DNA of 64,000 bases from an uncultured Acidobacteriota bacterium (lineage in GTDB: Bacteria > Acidobacteriota > Blastocatellia > Pyrinomonadales > Pyrinomonadaceae): assembly GCA_937873515.1 (NCBI GenBank), contig CALMYB010000001.1, positions 1-64,000 on the forward strand, written 5' to 3'. Under the pieces are notes generated by a model that had not been told where the DNA came from, did not search any database, and worked only from the letters and a program-made list of their open reading frames with translations. Of this stretch, positions 5,954-14,187 are shown piece by piece. Every line of letters begins with the position of its first letter. The stretch's first letter is position 1. Both the position numbers and the translations under genes were made by a program.

Positions 5954-8013
5954 TTCAACCTCGCCCCGATCTCGACGTCTTCGAGGAAGGTTGCGAGGGC
6001 CGGATTCGGGCCGGAACCGTCTTCGAGAGATGCGGCGCAGATCATCCCTTGGGACTCCAGGCCGCGCATTTTGCGTGGCTTGAGATTCGCTACAACGACC
6101 ACCTTGCGGCCGATAAGTTTTTCGGGTTCGTAATACTCGGCAAGACCTGCGAGTATCTGCCGCGGCTTTTCCTCGCCGAGATCGATCTCGAAACGCAGAA
6201 GCTTATCCGCATTCGGAATCCGTTCTGCGACCTTGATCTCGCCGACGCGCAATTCCACCTTTAGAAAATCGTCAATGGTAATAAAGTCGTTTCCCGTCTC
6301 AGCGAGAGAACCACCCCGGCCTTCGGCCATCGCTCCTTCGTTAGGAGGGGAACCTGAAGTGGAGTCTTTGGGCGCCGTCCCCTTAAGTGCATCTGCCGCG
6401 TCGTCTTTCTTTTCGTTTATCTCAGTCATAACTTTTACCTTATCGATCCTTGGGAAAACTGCCTCGCTCTCGCCTATCGTCGTACCGGCCGCGAGCCCGC
6501 CCCATTCGAGTTTTGCCGGGTCGGCTATCCCCAACTCATCATTCAACCCGAACTGTCTATAGATCTTTTCACACGAACGGGGCATTACGGGGTAAAGCAT
6601 CACACACAGCCAGCGAAGCGTTTCGGCGGCTTGGTAAAGAACGTCGTTCAGTTCCTGCGCATTGGCCGGATCTTTTGCGAGCAGCCAGGGCTTTGCGTCC
6701 GAGATCATCTTGTCCGCCGCAGAGATCGCGGCCCAGGCAGATTCGAGTGCCTGACTCAGTTCGAGATTGTCGAAATGCTTGATGAACTCATCACGGTTTG
6801 ACCGAACACATTGAGCGAATTCACCGACGCCGCCTCCCGGAATTTTGCCGTCACGGTATTTCGCGATCATCGAGAGCGTACGGCTCGCGAGGTTGCCGAG
6901 ACCGCTTGCAAGATCGGCATTCGCGCGGTCGATGAGATTCTCATACCCGAACTTCCCGTCTTGGCCAAAGACCATTTCACGAAGGACAAAATAGCGGACG
7001 GCATCGACCTGAAAATGCTCAAGCAACACATCAACTTCTATGACGTTACCTATTGTCTTTCCCATCTTTCGCCCGTCCGCATCGAGCCACATTCCGTGAG
7101 CGAACACCGTCGTCGGAAGTTTCAGGCCAGCGGCCACAAGAAATGAGAACCAATAGACAGTATGAAACCGAAGGATGTCCTTTCCGACCAGATGCGTTAC
7201 ATTCTGCCAGTACTTCTCAAAGGCTGACGGATCGGCGCTTCCATAGCCTAAGGCCGTGATGTAATTCGACAATGCATCGAGCCAGACGTACATCACGTGG
7301 TCATCGTCGCCGGGAACGGGAATTCCCCAGGAGACCGCCGACCGCTGCCGGCTGATAGAAAGGTCCTGCAATCCGGCGCGTATGAACGAAAGCACCTCGT
7401 TCTTTCGCGCTTCAGGGCGAACAAGTCCATCTGTGTTCTCGATCAGATCGATGAGAAATTCGTCATAATCCGATAAGCGGAAAAAATAGCTTTCCTCCGC
7501 GATCTTATCGAGTGGACGCTCGTGTATAGGACAATGCGGCTGGTCTGAGCCCTCCGGAATGAAGTATTGCTCCTCGGTCTTGAACTCGGCGCACGGGGCA
7601 CAGAACCAGCCTTCGTAAAAGCCTTTATAGATCGTCGAATTCCCCTTCGGCGTCTTGTTCTTCGCGATATCGAGCCAAAACTTCTGCGCACCGGCATAAT
7701 GGAACGACTCGGTCGTACGCATAAAGATGTCATACCCGCCATTCGCCGTATCGAGGCCAAAGGACGCGAACATTCGCTTCAACTCACCTGAGATCAGATC
7801 GACCTGCTCTTTCGGCGTGCGGCCGGCTTTTTCAGCTGCACGCTGGATGTTGATACCGTGCTCGTCAGTTCCCGTCAGAAAATAGGTATCGAACCCACGC
7901 TGTCGCTTATAACGGCGTATCGTGTCCGCAACGATCGTCGTGTACAAATGCCCTAGATGCGGCAAGCTGTTCGCATAATAGATCGGAGTTGTAATATAGA
8001 AAGTTTCTGGCAT
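5950..8013 (-). CDS. metG: Methionyl-tRNA synthetase with C-terminal tRNA-binding domain
   Basis: This 687-residue class I synthetase charges tRNA-Met. The HIGH motif is HLGH within 'YYANSLPHLGHLYTTIVAD' (about 12-30). The zinc knuckle has CAPC and CPIH. The KMSKS loop reads KMGKT ('RKMGKTIGNVIEVD'), a non-standard version. The anticodon-binding helical domain follows to about residue 520, then a low-complexity linker, and the C-terminal OB-fold (about 575-687, 'DFLKVELRVGEIKVAERIPNADKL') is an EMAP/Trbp111-like dimerisation and tRNA-binding domain. Part of the linker is encoded by a palindromic repeat (6309-6355). It ends 4 bases into the following lipoprotein gene. Confidence 0.96.
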   Translation of the reverse strand: MPETFYITTPIYYANSLPHLGHLYTTIVADTIRRYKRQRGFDTYFLTGTDEHGINIQRAAEKAGRTPKEQVDLISGELKRMFASFGLDTANGGYDIFMRTTESFHYAGAQKFWLDIAKNKTPKGNSTIYKGFYEGWFCAPCAEFKTEEQYFIPEGSDQPHCPIHERPLDKIAEESYFFRLSDYDEFLIDLIENTDGLVRPEARKNEVLSFIRAGLQDLSISRQRSAVSWGIPVPGDDDHVMYVWLDALSNYITALGYGSADPSAFEKYWQNVTHLVGKDILRFHTVYWFSFLVAAGLKLPTTVFAHGMWLDADGRKMGKTIGNVIEVDVLLEHFQVDAVRYFVLREMVFGQDGKFGYENLIDRANADLASGLGNLASRTLSMIAKYRDGKIPGGGVGEFAQCVRSNRDEFIKHFDNLELSQALESAWAAISAADKMISDAKPWLLAKDPANAQELNDVLYQAAETLRWLCVMLYPVMPRSCEKIYRQFGLNDELGIADPAKLEWGGLAAGTTIGESEAVFPRIDKVKVMTEINEKKDDAADALKGTAPKDSTSGSPPNEGAMAEGRGGSLAETGNDFITIDDFLKVELRVGEIKVAERIPNADKLLRFEIDLGEEKPRQILAGLAEYYEPEKLIGRKVVVVANLKPRKMRGLESQGMICAASLEDGSGPNPALATFLEDVEIGARLK
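6309..6355. repeat. Palindromic repeat inserted in frame in the metG linker
   Basis: Two hairpins sit next to each other: GGCC-TTC-GGCC (6318-6328) and CTCCT-TCGTT-AGGAG (6333-6347), flanked by ACCACCCC and GGGGAACC. The layout matches the familiar 'GGTTCCCCTCC..ACGAAGGAG...GGGGTGGT' extragenic palindrome as I remember it. It encodes the linker segment SPPNEGAMAEGRGGS (about residues 552-568) without breaking the reading frame. Confidence 0.55.
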
Positions 8014-8053
8014 TTACGATCAAAAGTATTGTAAAACCGGCAACCTGAACATA

Positions 8054-8299
8054 TCAGTCCTTGAGGCTAGTCAACTCATCTTCATCCTCGTCCGGAAAGA
8101 TCTTTGGGTCTGCCATTAGTTCGAGAATATCCTCCGGCAATTCATCAAAATCGTCGGCGATCCAAGCCCTGCCGGCATCCATACCGAACCAGTCCGATTT
8201 CTTCGGGTTTGAAGCAGAGTCAGCCGAGTCCGCCGTATTCTCGCTCGCCGGTTCGTCTTGTCGATTGACGAGCGAACCCACTTTTCGTCTTTTAACCAT
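8054..8299 (-). CDS. Small acidic protein, possibly DUF2281/antitoxin-like tail
   Basis: This 81-residue protein has a basic N-terminus (MVKRRKVGSLVNRQ), a polar Ser/Asp-rich middle, and a tail 'GRAWIADDFDELPEDILELM'. That tail resembles the C-terminal toxin-docking segment of DUF2281/VapB-like antitoxins (IADDFDEPL-D-F-EYM). No toxin gene is next to it: the flanking genes are an M28 peptidase and metG. It could be an orphan antitoxin-like protein or an unrelated acidic regulator. The start has a GGA-type ribosome site 7 bases upstream, and coding potential is supported by position within the co-directional block. Function unassigned. Confidence 0.5.
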   Translation of the reverse strand: MVKRRKVGSLVNRQDEPASENTADSADSASNPKKSDWFGMDAGRAWIADDFDELPEDILELMADPKIFPDEDEDELTSLKD

Positions 8300-8326
8300 G
8301 TGGTTCCGATAACCTCAAGTCTCCAG

Positions 8327-9982
8327 TTAAGGCATTCTCTTCCTGTCTGCCGTCGAGAATTCGTCGCTTGCCTTGTACCGCGGCACCTTCGGAGCATTGG
8401 CTATCTTGATGCCGAACGAGAGCGCGAACTCCGCCTCCTGCACCATCGCGGACATATCCCACCAATCGTGATATTCATCGCCGACCTGGTGATAGTACTT
8501 TTCGGTGTAATCGGACAAGAACCTAGAGGCGTCCTTATTCGACTTGTCGAGGAAATGGTCGCCGTGAGAGAAATTGACCGCCGGAACTCCGACCTTCGCA
8601 AAGGGAAAGTGATCCGAGCGGAAAAAGAAGCCTTGTCCGGGATCCGGATCGTCCTTTATCGTGAACTTGCGCTCTTTCGCGGCCTCTTCAATGAGATCGA
8701 TCATCGACGAACGATTTGCCCCGAGTGCAACAAAATCATCGACCTTGCCGACAAAATTCACGCCGTCAAGATTGATGTTTGCGGCCGTTTTGGCGAGCGG
8801 CACAAGCGGATGCCGCGAATAGTATTCCGCACCGAGAAGGCCTTGCTCTTCTGCCGTCGGGAAGAGAAAAAAGATCGAGCGCTTCGGCCGCTGTTTGATC
8901 GGCATTTTCGCCAAGACCTCCGCGATTCCGAGGACGGCACTCACGCCTGACGCATTATCGTACGCACCGTTATATATCTTGTCGCCGTCCTTATTCGGTT
9001 CACCGATGCCGAGATGATCGTAATGCGCCGTATATACCACGTATTGCGAGCTCAATTTTGGATCGCTCCCTGCAACTTTTCCGACAACATTCGGCGAAGA
9101 GATATGCTTTGTCTCGCTCTCGAGATTGAGGCTGACGGTAAGGCCGGTCTTTACCGGTTTGAAATCACGGCTCTTCGCAGCTTTCGATAGGTCTTTGAGG
9201 TTCAATCCGGCTTGCTCGAGGATATTTTCAGCAGCATCTTCGGTCGCCCACGCCCGGACATCGAGGTAAGGCGTCTTGTCGTTCTTCGTACGCAGGATCT
9301 CATACCGCCAACTGCCGTTCGAACTGCGGATGACATTCCATCCATAGCCTGCAGACTTGTCCGTGTGAACTAGAATTACGCCCGCAGCGCCGCGGCGTGC
9401 CGCCTCTTCGTATTTGTATGTCCAGCGGCCAAAGTAAGTAAGTGCATCACCCCCGAACAGATCGGGCTCGCTCTTTGTCGCGGGCGGATCGTTGACAAGG
9501 ATCATCAGATACTTGCCGCGAAAGTCGTTGGCGCTGCCCTTGTAATCGTTCCATTTATAAAGCGGGGCATCGATGCCATAGCCCATAAAGACTAGCTCCG
9601 CTTTCGTATTGATCGAAGGCCGCTGAGCACCGGTCGAGGCAACGAAGTCATCTAGGAATCGATAGTCCTTCCCGCCGTTCTTGCCCGAAACTTGCAGTTT
9701 CGTATTCGGATCGGCCTTAAGAGCGACGAAATCTATCTGCTGATAATAGCTCTTGCCATTACCGGGTCGGACACCTGCCGCACGCATCTGTTCGGCGATA
9801 TATTTGGCGGCCTTCTGACCGCCGGGAGTTCCTGGCCCGCGGCCTTCGAACGCGTCAGACGAAAGAGTTTTCACGCGATCGCGCATCTTAGCTTCGCTGA
9901 ACCTTGCTGTGAGATCCTGTGCGGGAACACCGATCGCGAGCAAAGACGCAAGCGACAAAATAACGAATATCCTTTTCATCAT
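8327..9982 (-). CDS. Secreted M28-family aminopeptidase
   Basis: This 551-residue exported zinc peptidase has a signal peptide at residues 1-21 (cleavage after Gly-Val-Pro-Ala). The co-catalytic di-zinc centre is seen in AHYDHLG (His320, Asp322), YDNASG (Asp342), AEEQG (Glu378-Glu379), a later Asp and the C-terminal His. A protease-associated (PA) domain is inserted at about 130-260 ('AARRGAAGVILVHTDKSAGYGW'). It should act in the periplasm or outside the cell on peptide N-termini. Its start (ATGATG) overlaps the folE stop by one base. Acidobacteria carry many such peptidases, consistent with a proteolytic lifestyle. Confidence 0.9.
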   Translation of the reverse strand: MMKRIFVILSLASLLAIGVPAQDLTARFSEAKMRDRVKTLSSDAFEGRGPGTPGGQKAAKYIAEQMRAAGVRPGNGKSYYQQIDFVALKADPNTKLQVSGKNGGKDYRFLDDFVASTGAQRPSINTKAELVFMGYGIDAPLYKWNDYKGSANDFRGKYLMILVNDPPATKSEPDLFGGDALTYFGRWTYKYEEAARRGAAGVILVHTDKSAGYGWNVIRSSNGSWRYEILRTKNDKTPYLDVRAWATEDAAENILEQAGLNLKDLSKAAKSRDFKPVKTGLTVSLNLESETKHISSPNVVGKVAGSDPKLSSQYVVYTAHYDHLGIGEPNKDGDKIYNGAYDNASGVSAVLGIAEVLAKMPIKQRPKRSIFFLFPTAEEQGLLGAEYYSRHPLVPLAKTAANINLDGVNFVGKVDDFVALGANRSSMIDLIEEAAKERKFTIKDDPDPGQGFFFRSDHFPFAKVGVPAVNFSHGDHFLDKSNKDASRFLSDYTEKYYHQVGDEYHDWWDMSAMVQEAEFALSFGIKIANAPKVPRYKASDEFSTADRKRMP

Positions 9983-10578
9983 TATCCTTTTATATGGGCC
10001 ATCGCCTCGGCACGTGTTCGCGGGTCGCTTCGGAAGCCGCCGAGAACCGCGGATGTGACCGTGACAGAACCGGGTTTTCTAACGCCGCGAAGCGTCATAC
10101 ACGTATGCTCGGCCTCGATCACGACCATCACGCCGAGCGGTTTTAGATTCTCGAACAACGTATTCGCGATCTCCTGCGTAAGGCGTTCCTGAACCTGCAG
10201 GCGTCGCGAGAAAACCTCGGCAAGGCGTGCGAGTTTTGACAGGCCGACGATGCGGCCGTCCTTGGGAATGTACGCTATATGGCATTTTCCGGTGAACGGT
10301 GCGAGGTGATGTTCGCAGATCGACGAGATAGAAATGTCCTTCACCAGGACCATCTCGTCGTGCGAATCACCCGGCAAAGGGACGATGAACTCGCTCGGGT
10401 CGATCCACATTCCTTCGGTCAACTCCGCGTAAAAATCCGCTACGCGCTCCGGCGTTTTGACGAGGCCGTCACGATTCGGGTCTTCGCCGATGCCTTCGAG
10501 AATAAGCCGGACGCCGGCCGCGATCTTCTTTAGATCGACCGAGTTCTTCTTGGTTCTTTTCTTCGTTTTCCCTGCCAT
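9982..10578 (-). CDS. folE: GTP cyclohydrolase I
   Basis: This 198-residue protein catalyses GTP to 7,8-dihydroneopterin triphosphate, the first step of tetrahydrofolate (and possibly queuosine) synthesis. Motifs are 'SICEHHLAPFTGKCHIAYIP' with zinc ligands Cys and His, 'VGLSKLARL', 'RRLQVQERLT' and 'HTCMTLRGVRKPGS' with the third zinc Cys and catalytic Arg/Lys. The N-terminal 25 residues are Lys-rich and variable. Start and stop each overlap the neighbouring gene by one base (larC TGATG, M28 TAATG), so the three are one translational unit. Confidence 0.95.
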   Translation of the reverse strand: MAGKTKKRTKKNSVDLKKIAAGVRLILEGIGEDPNRDGLVKTPERVADFYAELTEGMWIDPSEFIVPLPGDSHDEMVLVKDISISSICEHHLAPFTGKCHIAYIPKDGRIVGLSKLARLAEVFSRRLQVQERLTQEIANTLFENLKPLGVMVVIEAEHTCMTLRGVRKPGSVTVTSAVLGGFRSDPRTRAEAMAHIKG

Positions 10579-11792
10579 CAGCCTTTCGCAGCTGCCTTCG
10601 TCAAGGCCTCGTCCTGCTCGTCTAGTATTCTCTCGATCTTTGCGGCAATGCTCCTCAATGGCTCACCGGTTTCGCCGGCAATACGCTTCAGGTCGTCGAA
10701 TTCGGCCTTTCGTGTCAATACTTTACCATCTAACCGCGAAACCTTTACTCGAACTTCTCCGAACTCGGTCGAAAGCGTTTCTGAGGTCCTTTCCAGGCTC
10801 ACTCGCTCAACCTCACGCTGACGAATACCGAGCGTCGTCGTCTCGCGGAACAGGAGTTGTTGGATACGTTCGACGTCAGACGGTTCGCACAATATAGACA
10901 ATAGCGTTGCCGGGCGATCTTTTTTCATCTGGATCGGCGTGAACCAGCAGTCCAAGGCATTTGCCTCAAATGCCCTTTCCATCGCGAAACCAAGCGTCTG
11001 AGGCGAAGCATCGTCGATATTCGATTCAAGTACGACAAGCTTCTCGACCGCGCGGCTCGGCGAGATCGTCGTACCAATTGTTTCGCCCAAGATCAGGCGA
11101 ATGACGTTTGGCGACCCCTTACGATCGCGGGTGCCGGCGCCATAACCAATTTGTTCGATCTTTATCTCAGGTAATGTGCCGTAACCTTCACATAACGTTG
11201 AGATTATCGCTGCACCGGTCGGCGTCACCAACTCGCCCGTATCTTCGCTCGAGTGGACCGGAATTCCGCGAACCAACTCTGCGACCGCGGGCGGCGGAAC
11301 GGGAAACTTCCCGTGTGCGATCTCGATCGTCCCGCTACCGAGGTTGAGCGAAGAGGCGACGAAATTCTCTATTCCCAGCATTTCAAAGCCAATGCACGCT
11401 CCGACGATATCAACGATCGCGTCCAACGCCCCGACTTCGTGAAAATGCACGCGTTCGACCGAGATTCCATGCACTTTCGCTTCAGCCTCGGCCAAACGTG
11501 TAAAGATCGCCACCGATCGCTCTTTTATCGTATCGTTGAGCGAACTTTCGCTGATAATCTTCACGATATCCTTCAAATGGCGATGGACGTGCTCGTGCGG
11601 ATATTTGACCTCGACATGGGTCGAATTGATACCTGAGCGGTCAACCTTTTCGATAACGAGATCGATCCCTTCGAGGTTGAGCTTCGCAAGTTCGCTTCGT
11701 AAAACGTCCGCGTCCACGCCGAGCTCGATCAGCCCGGCGAGGATCATATTCCCGCTTGCGCCCGAAAAACAGTCAAAATAGAGTGTCCTCAT
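10578..11792 (-). CDS. larC: Nickel-pincer cofactor biosynthesis protein LarC
   Basis: This 404-residue protein is full length for LarC, the CTP-dependent cyclometallase that inserts nickel into the pyridinium dithiocarboxylic pincer cofactor of lactate racemase and relatives. Diagnostic segments are the N-terminal 'YFDCFSGASGNMILAGLIELG', the His-rich 'KYPHEHVHRHLKDI', 'VHFHEVGALDAIVDIVG', and the C-terminal CTP-binding half beginning 'VVLESNIDDASPQTLG'. No larA, larB or larE is in the window. It appears to open the minus-strand block, facing argS across 117 bases. Confidence 0.92.
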   Translation of the reverse strand: MRTLYFDCFSGASGNMILAGLIELGVDADVLRSELAKLNLEGIDLVIEKVDRSGINSTHVEVKYPHEHVHRHLKDIVKIISESSLNDTIKERSVAIFTRLAEAEAKVHGISVERVHFHEVGALDAIVDIVGACIGFEMLGIENFVASSLNLGSGTIEIAHGKFPVPPPAVAELVRGIPVHSSEDTGELVTPTGAAIISTLCEGYGTLPEIKIEQIGYGAGTRDRKGSPNVIRLILGETIGTTISPSRAVEKLVVLESNIDDASPQTLGFAMERAFEANALDCWFTPIQMKKDRPATLLSILCEPSDVERIQQLLFRETTTLGIRQREVERVSLERTSETLSTEFGEVRVKVSRLDGKVLTRKAEFDDLKRIAGETGEPLRSIAAKIERILDEQDEALTKAAAKG

Positions 11793-11882
11793 CGGTCTTG
11801 ATTTTAGCTATTTCGCTGCAAAATAAAAAGTTCGGGCAATTCGCAGTGGGCTGCGTCGCTGTTATTTTTGCTTTCGTAACGA

Positions 11883-11888
11883 TATAAT
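11883..11888 (+). promoter_or_regulatory. Candidate -10 box of argS
   Basis: A perfect TATAAT lies 21 bases before the ATG at 11910. No good -35 is visible at 16-18 bases upstream, so this is a weak to moderate prediction. If used, transcription would begin near 11895, downstream of the alternative TTG start at 11889, which favours the ATG start. Confidence 0.35.
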
Positions 11889-11909
11889 TTGGCGTTTATC
11901 TTGACTGTC

Positions 11910-13910
11910 ATGACGCTATTAGAACTACGGGCTTTGCTCGACGAAAAGGTCAAAGCCGCCGCCGAAACCCACTTTTCCATAAGACTTGAGAATATTGCTG
12001 CCGAAGTTCCGCCAAAAACAGAGCTTGGCGATCTGGCGTTCCCTGTTGCATTCGAACTCGCAAAGCTGATAAAACAGCAGACCGGCGAAAAGGCGAATCC
12101 GCGCGCGATCGGCGAAACCTTGAAGACGGCGATCGAAGGCACGCCCGGCGTTGAACGCGTTGACGTCGCCGGTGCAGGCTATTTGAACATCTTCTTCGAC
12201 CGTGCGGATTTTCTTGCACAGAACACCCAACTCGAACCCTTAAGCAAAGTAGCCGCAAAAGAGCGTGCAAAGGTGTGTATCGAACACACTTCGGTCAATC
12301 CGAACAAGGCCGCACACATTGGCCACGTGCGAAATTCCGTTCTCGGCGACACATTCGCCCGCATTTTGACGAGCACAGGCAAAGATGTCGAGATCCAGAA
12401 CTATATCGACAACACGGGTGTTCAAGTTGCCGATGTCGTGGTCGGGTTTCTTTATCTCGAAGGACGCGATCTTGATTCGGTCAAGGCTTTGGACAAAGAG
12501 CTAACGGCTCAAGGCAAGCGTTTTGATCATTATTGCTGGGACCTTTACGCAAAGGTCGGTCAGACGTTTCAGACCGACGAGTCGTTGAAGGAACGTCGGG
12601 CCGAAGTGCTCCACGCTCTTGAAGAAGGCGGCAACGCCACCGCCGAATTTGCTGACTTCGTCGCAACCCGAAATGTCGAGTGCATTCTCGAAACGATGGA
12701 GCGCCTTTCGATCTACTACGATCTGCTTCCGCGTGAATCCGAGATCCTGCATCTTCATTTTTGGGACAAGGCTTTCGGCACGATGAAAGAACTTGGTGTC
12801 GTGCGTTTTGAGAGCGAGGGCAAGCACGCGGGCTGCTGGGTGATGCCTTTCGAGGAACATTCGGGCACCGACGAGCACGAGGCCGACAAGATCCTTGTCC
12901 GCTCGAACGGTACGGTAACTTACACGGGCAAGGACATCGCGTATCAGATGTGGAAGCTCGGCATTCTCGGCCTCGATTTCAATTATCGACCTTTCCGTAC
13001 CGATGCCGGCGGCGAGGTTTGGATCACTACGGCCGGCGAAGGTTCTGCCGCGCATCCGACGTTCGGCGGCGGCGAAAAGATCTATAACGTCATCGATACG
13101 CGACAGTCCTATCCGCAGGAGATCGTAAAAAAAGGCGTGGCCGCGATCTCGCCCGAACGCGGGCTTTCGGCGAGCGTCCACCTTGCGTACGAGATGGTCG
13201 CTCTTTCTCCGTCTGCGGCAGAGGAACTCGGCTTCAAACTCTCGGACGACGACCGCAAGCGGACTTTCATTGAAATGAGCGGCCGCAAAGGCCTTGGCGT
13301 AAAGGCCGACGACCTGATCGACCGTCTCGAGGCGAACGCGTACGCCGAGGTTGGATCGCGTCATCCTGAAGAGAGCGAAGAAGAAAAGCGGCACATCGCC
13401 CATCAACTTGCGATAGGTGCCCTTCGATATTTTCTTCTCAAGTTTACCCGCAATACTGTGATCGTCTTTGATTTCAAGGAAGCTCTTTCGTTCGAAGGCG
13501 AGACGGGCTGCTTCTGTCAATATTCTGCGGTGCGGGCGAATTCGATCTTCAGGAAACTCGCCGAGAAAGGCGAAAGCGTGGATTCCCTCTTGCCGAACCT
13601 TGCTGACAAGGGGAACGTCAACGAAGTTTTTGCGGGCGAAGGCGGCGATGAGATCTGGGCATTGGTCGCACTTGCTTCACGCCTTGAAGAGACGATCCTG
13701 CAAGCGGCAAATGCCAACGAACCGGCGATCCTCGCGAAATACACATTCAACCTCGCGAAGGCTTTCAACCTCTTCTACCACAATCACAAGATCATCGCAG
13801 AAGCTGATGCGACGCGGCGTGCCGTATTGGTCTCAGCGGCATTTTTTGCCTCAAGGAGCCTAAAAGCTGCACTCGCGGACCTTGGCATTGAAGTGCCGGC
13901 AAAGATGTAG
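11910..13910 (+). CDS. argS: Arginyl-tRNA synthetase
   Basis: This class I synthetase of 666 residues (from the ATG at 11910) charges tRNA-Arg. It has the N-terminal Add1 domain, the HIGH signature HIGH in 'NPNKAAHIGHVRNSVLGD', a catalytic core running through 'SNGTVTYTGKDIAYQMWKLG', and a KMSKS-equivalent loop 'EMSGRKGLGVKADDLID' lacking the canonical sequence, as in many ArgRS. The C-terminal helical anticodon-binding domain ends in the usual hydrophobic-Met tail. A TTG seven codons upstream (11889) keeps the frame open but overlaps a probable -10 box; MTLLELRALL is the more natural start. Its stop is 36 bases before the trp promoter. Confidence 0.95.
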   Translation: MTLLELRALLDEKVKAAAETHFSIRLENIAAEVPPKTELGDLAFPVAFELAKLIKQQTGEKANPRAIGETLKTAIEGTPGVERVDVAGAGYLNIFFDRADFLAQNTQLEPLSKVAAKERAKVCIEHTSVNPNKAAHIGHVRNSVLGDTFARILTSTGKDVEIQNYIDNTGVQVADVVVGFLYLEGRDLDSVKALDKELTAQGKRFDHYCWDLYAKVGQTFQTDESLKERRAEVLHALEEGGNATAEFADFVATRNVECILETMERLSIYYDLLPRESEILHLHFWDKAFGTMKELGVVRFESEGKHAGCWVMPFEEHSGTDEHEADKILVRSNGTVTYTGKDIAYQMWKLGILGLDFNYRPFRTDAGGEVWITTAGEGSAAHPTFGGGEKIYNVIDTRQSYPQEIVKKGVAAISPERGLSASVHLAYEMVALSPSAAEELGFKLSDDDRKRTFIEMSGRKGLGVKADDLIDRLEANAYAEVGSRHPEESEEEKRHIAHQLAIGALRYFLLKFTRNTVIVFDFKEALSFEGETGCFCQYSAVRANSIFRKLAEKGESVDSLLPNLADKGNVNEVFAGEGGDEIWALVALASRLEETILQAANANEPAILAKYTFNLAKAFNLFYHNHKIIAEADATRRAVLVSAAFFASRSLKAALADLGIEVPAKM

Positions 13911-13946
13911 CCATTTGCGACGCTGAAAGTTTTTTCAAGAAAGCGG

Positions 13947-13977
13947 TTGACACGCCCGTCGGCGTTTGTGCTATCGT
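13947..13977 (+). promoter_or_regulatory. Promoter of the trp operon leader
   Basis: A consensus -35 TTGACA (13947-13952) is followed after 19 bases by TATCGT (13972-13977) carrying the extended -10 TG at 13969-13970. Transcription would start near 13984, only about two bases before the leader-peptide ATG at 13986, so the leader ORF may be translated from an almost leaderless transcript. The spacer is longer than ideal, compensated by the extended -10. Confidence 0.6.
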
Positions 13978-13985
13978 AACTCTCG

Positions 13986-14090
13986 ATGAAGTTCTTCGGA
14001 GCGATCTATTACGCGTTTGACCTGTACACCTTTTTTTGGTGGCAGTTTACCGGCGCGTCTTTAAGATCGCATCTGACAGTTAAGAACTAG
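13986..14090 (+). CDS. trpL: Putative aromatic-rich leader peptide of the trp operon
   Basis: A 34-codon ORF starts right after the promoter and reads MKFFGAIYYAFDLYTFFWW, then QFTGASLRSHLTVKN and TAG. Eleven of 34 residues are aromatic: six Phe, three Tyr and adjacent Trp codons at 14037-14042. It ends 23 bases before a strong terminator hairpin that precedes trpE. This is the layout of a ribosome-mediated attenuator: slow decoding of Trp (perhaps also Phe and Tyr) would stall the ribosome and favour read-through. No Shine-Dalgarno is visible, consistent with near-leaderless initiation. It is too short for routine gene callers. The peptide and hairpin are seen directly; the mechanism is inferred. 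Confidence 0.75.
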   Translation: MKFFGAIYYAFDLYTFFWWQFTGASLRSHLTVKN

Positions 14091-14149
14091 ATAAAACTCA
14101 GATCTATCAAAGGACGCCGCTTGAAACATACCGTTCAAGCGGCGTTTTT
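14055..14149 (+). terminator. Attenuator: terminator and candidate antiterminator
   Basis: The terminator stem ACGCCGCTTGAA (14114-14125) pairs perfectly with TTCAAGCGGCGT (14134-14145), an 8-base loop between, followed by TTTTT (14145-14149). An upstream segment GCGTCTTT (14055-14062), 13 bases after the second Trp codon, can pair with AAGGACGC (14110-14117) and would occupy the base of the terminator stem. A separate hairpin ATCTGA (14071-14076) with TCAGAT (14098-14103) spans the leader stop codon. trpE starts 39 bases past the T run. Confidence 0.8.
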
Positions 14150-14187
14150 GTGTTTGAATTTTTACTTTTGACTTCTGATTTTCTGCA

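Noticed and set aside
12501..13520. A 339-codon open frame on the minus strand
   Set aside because: It is antisense to argS, which has clear family motifs; the antisense translation is Arg-rich and motif-free.
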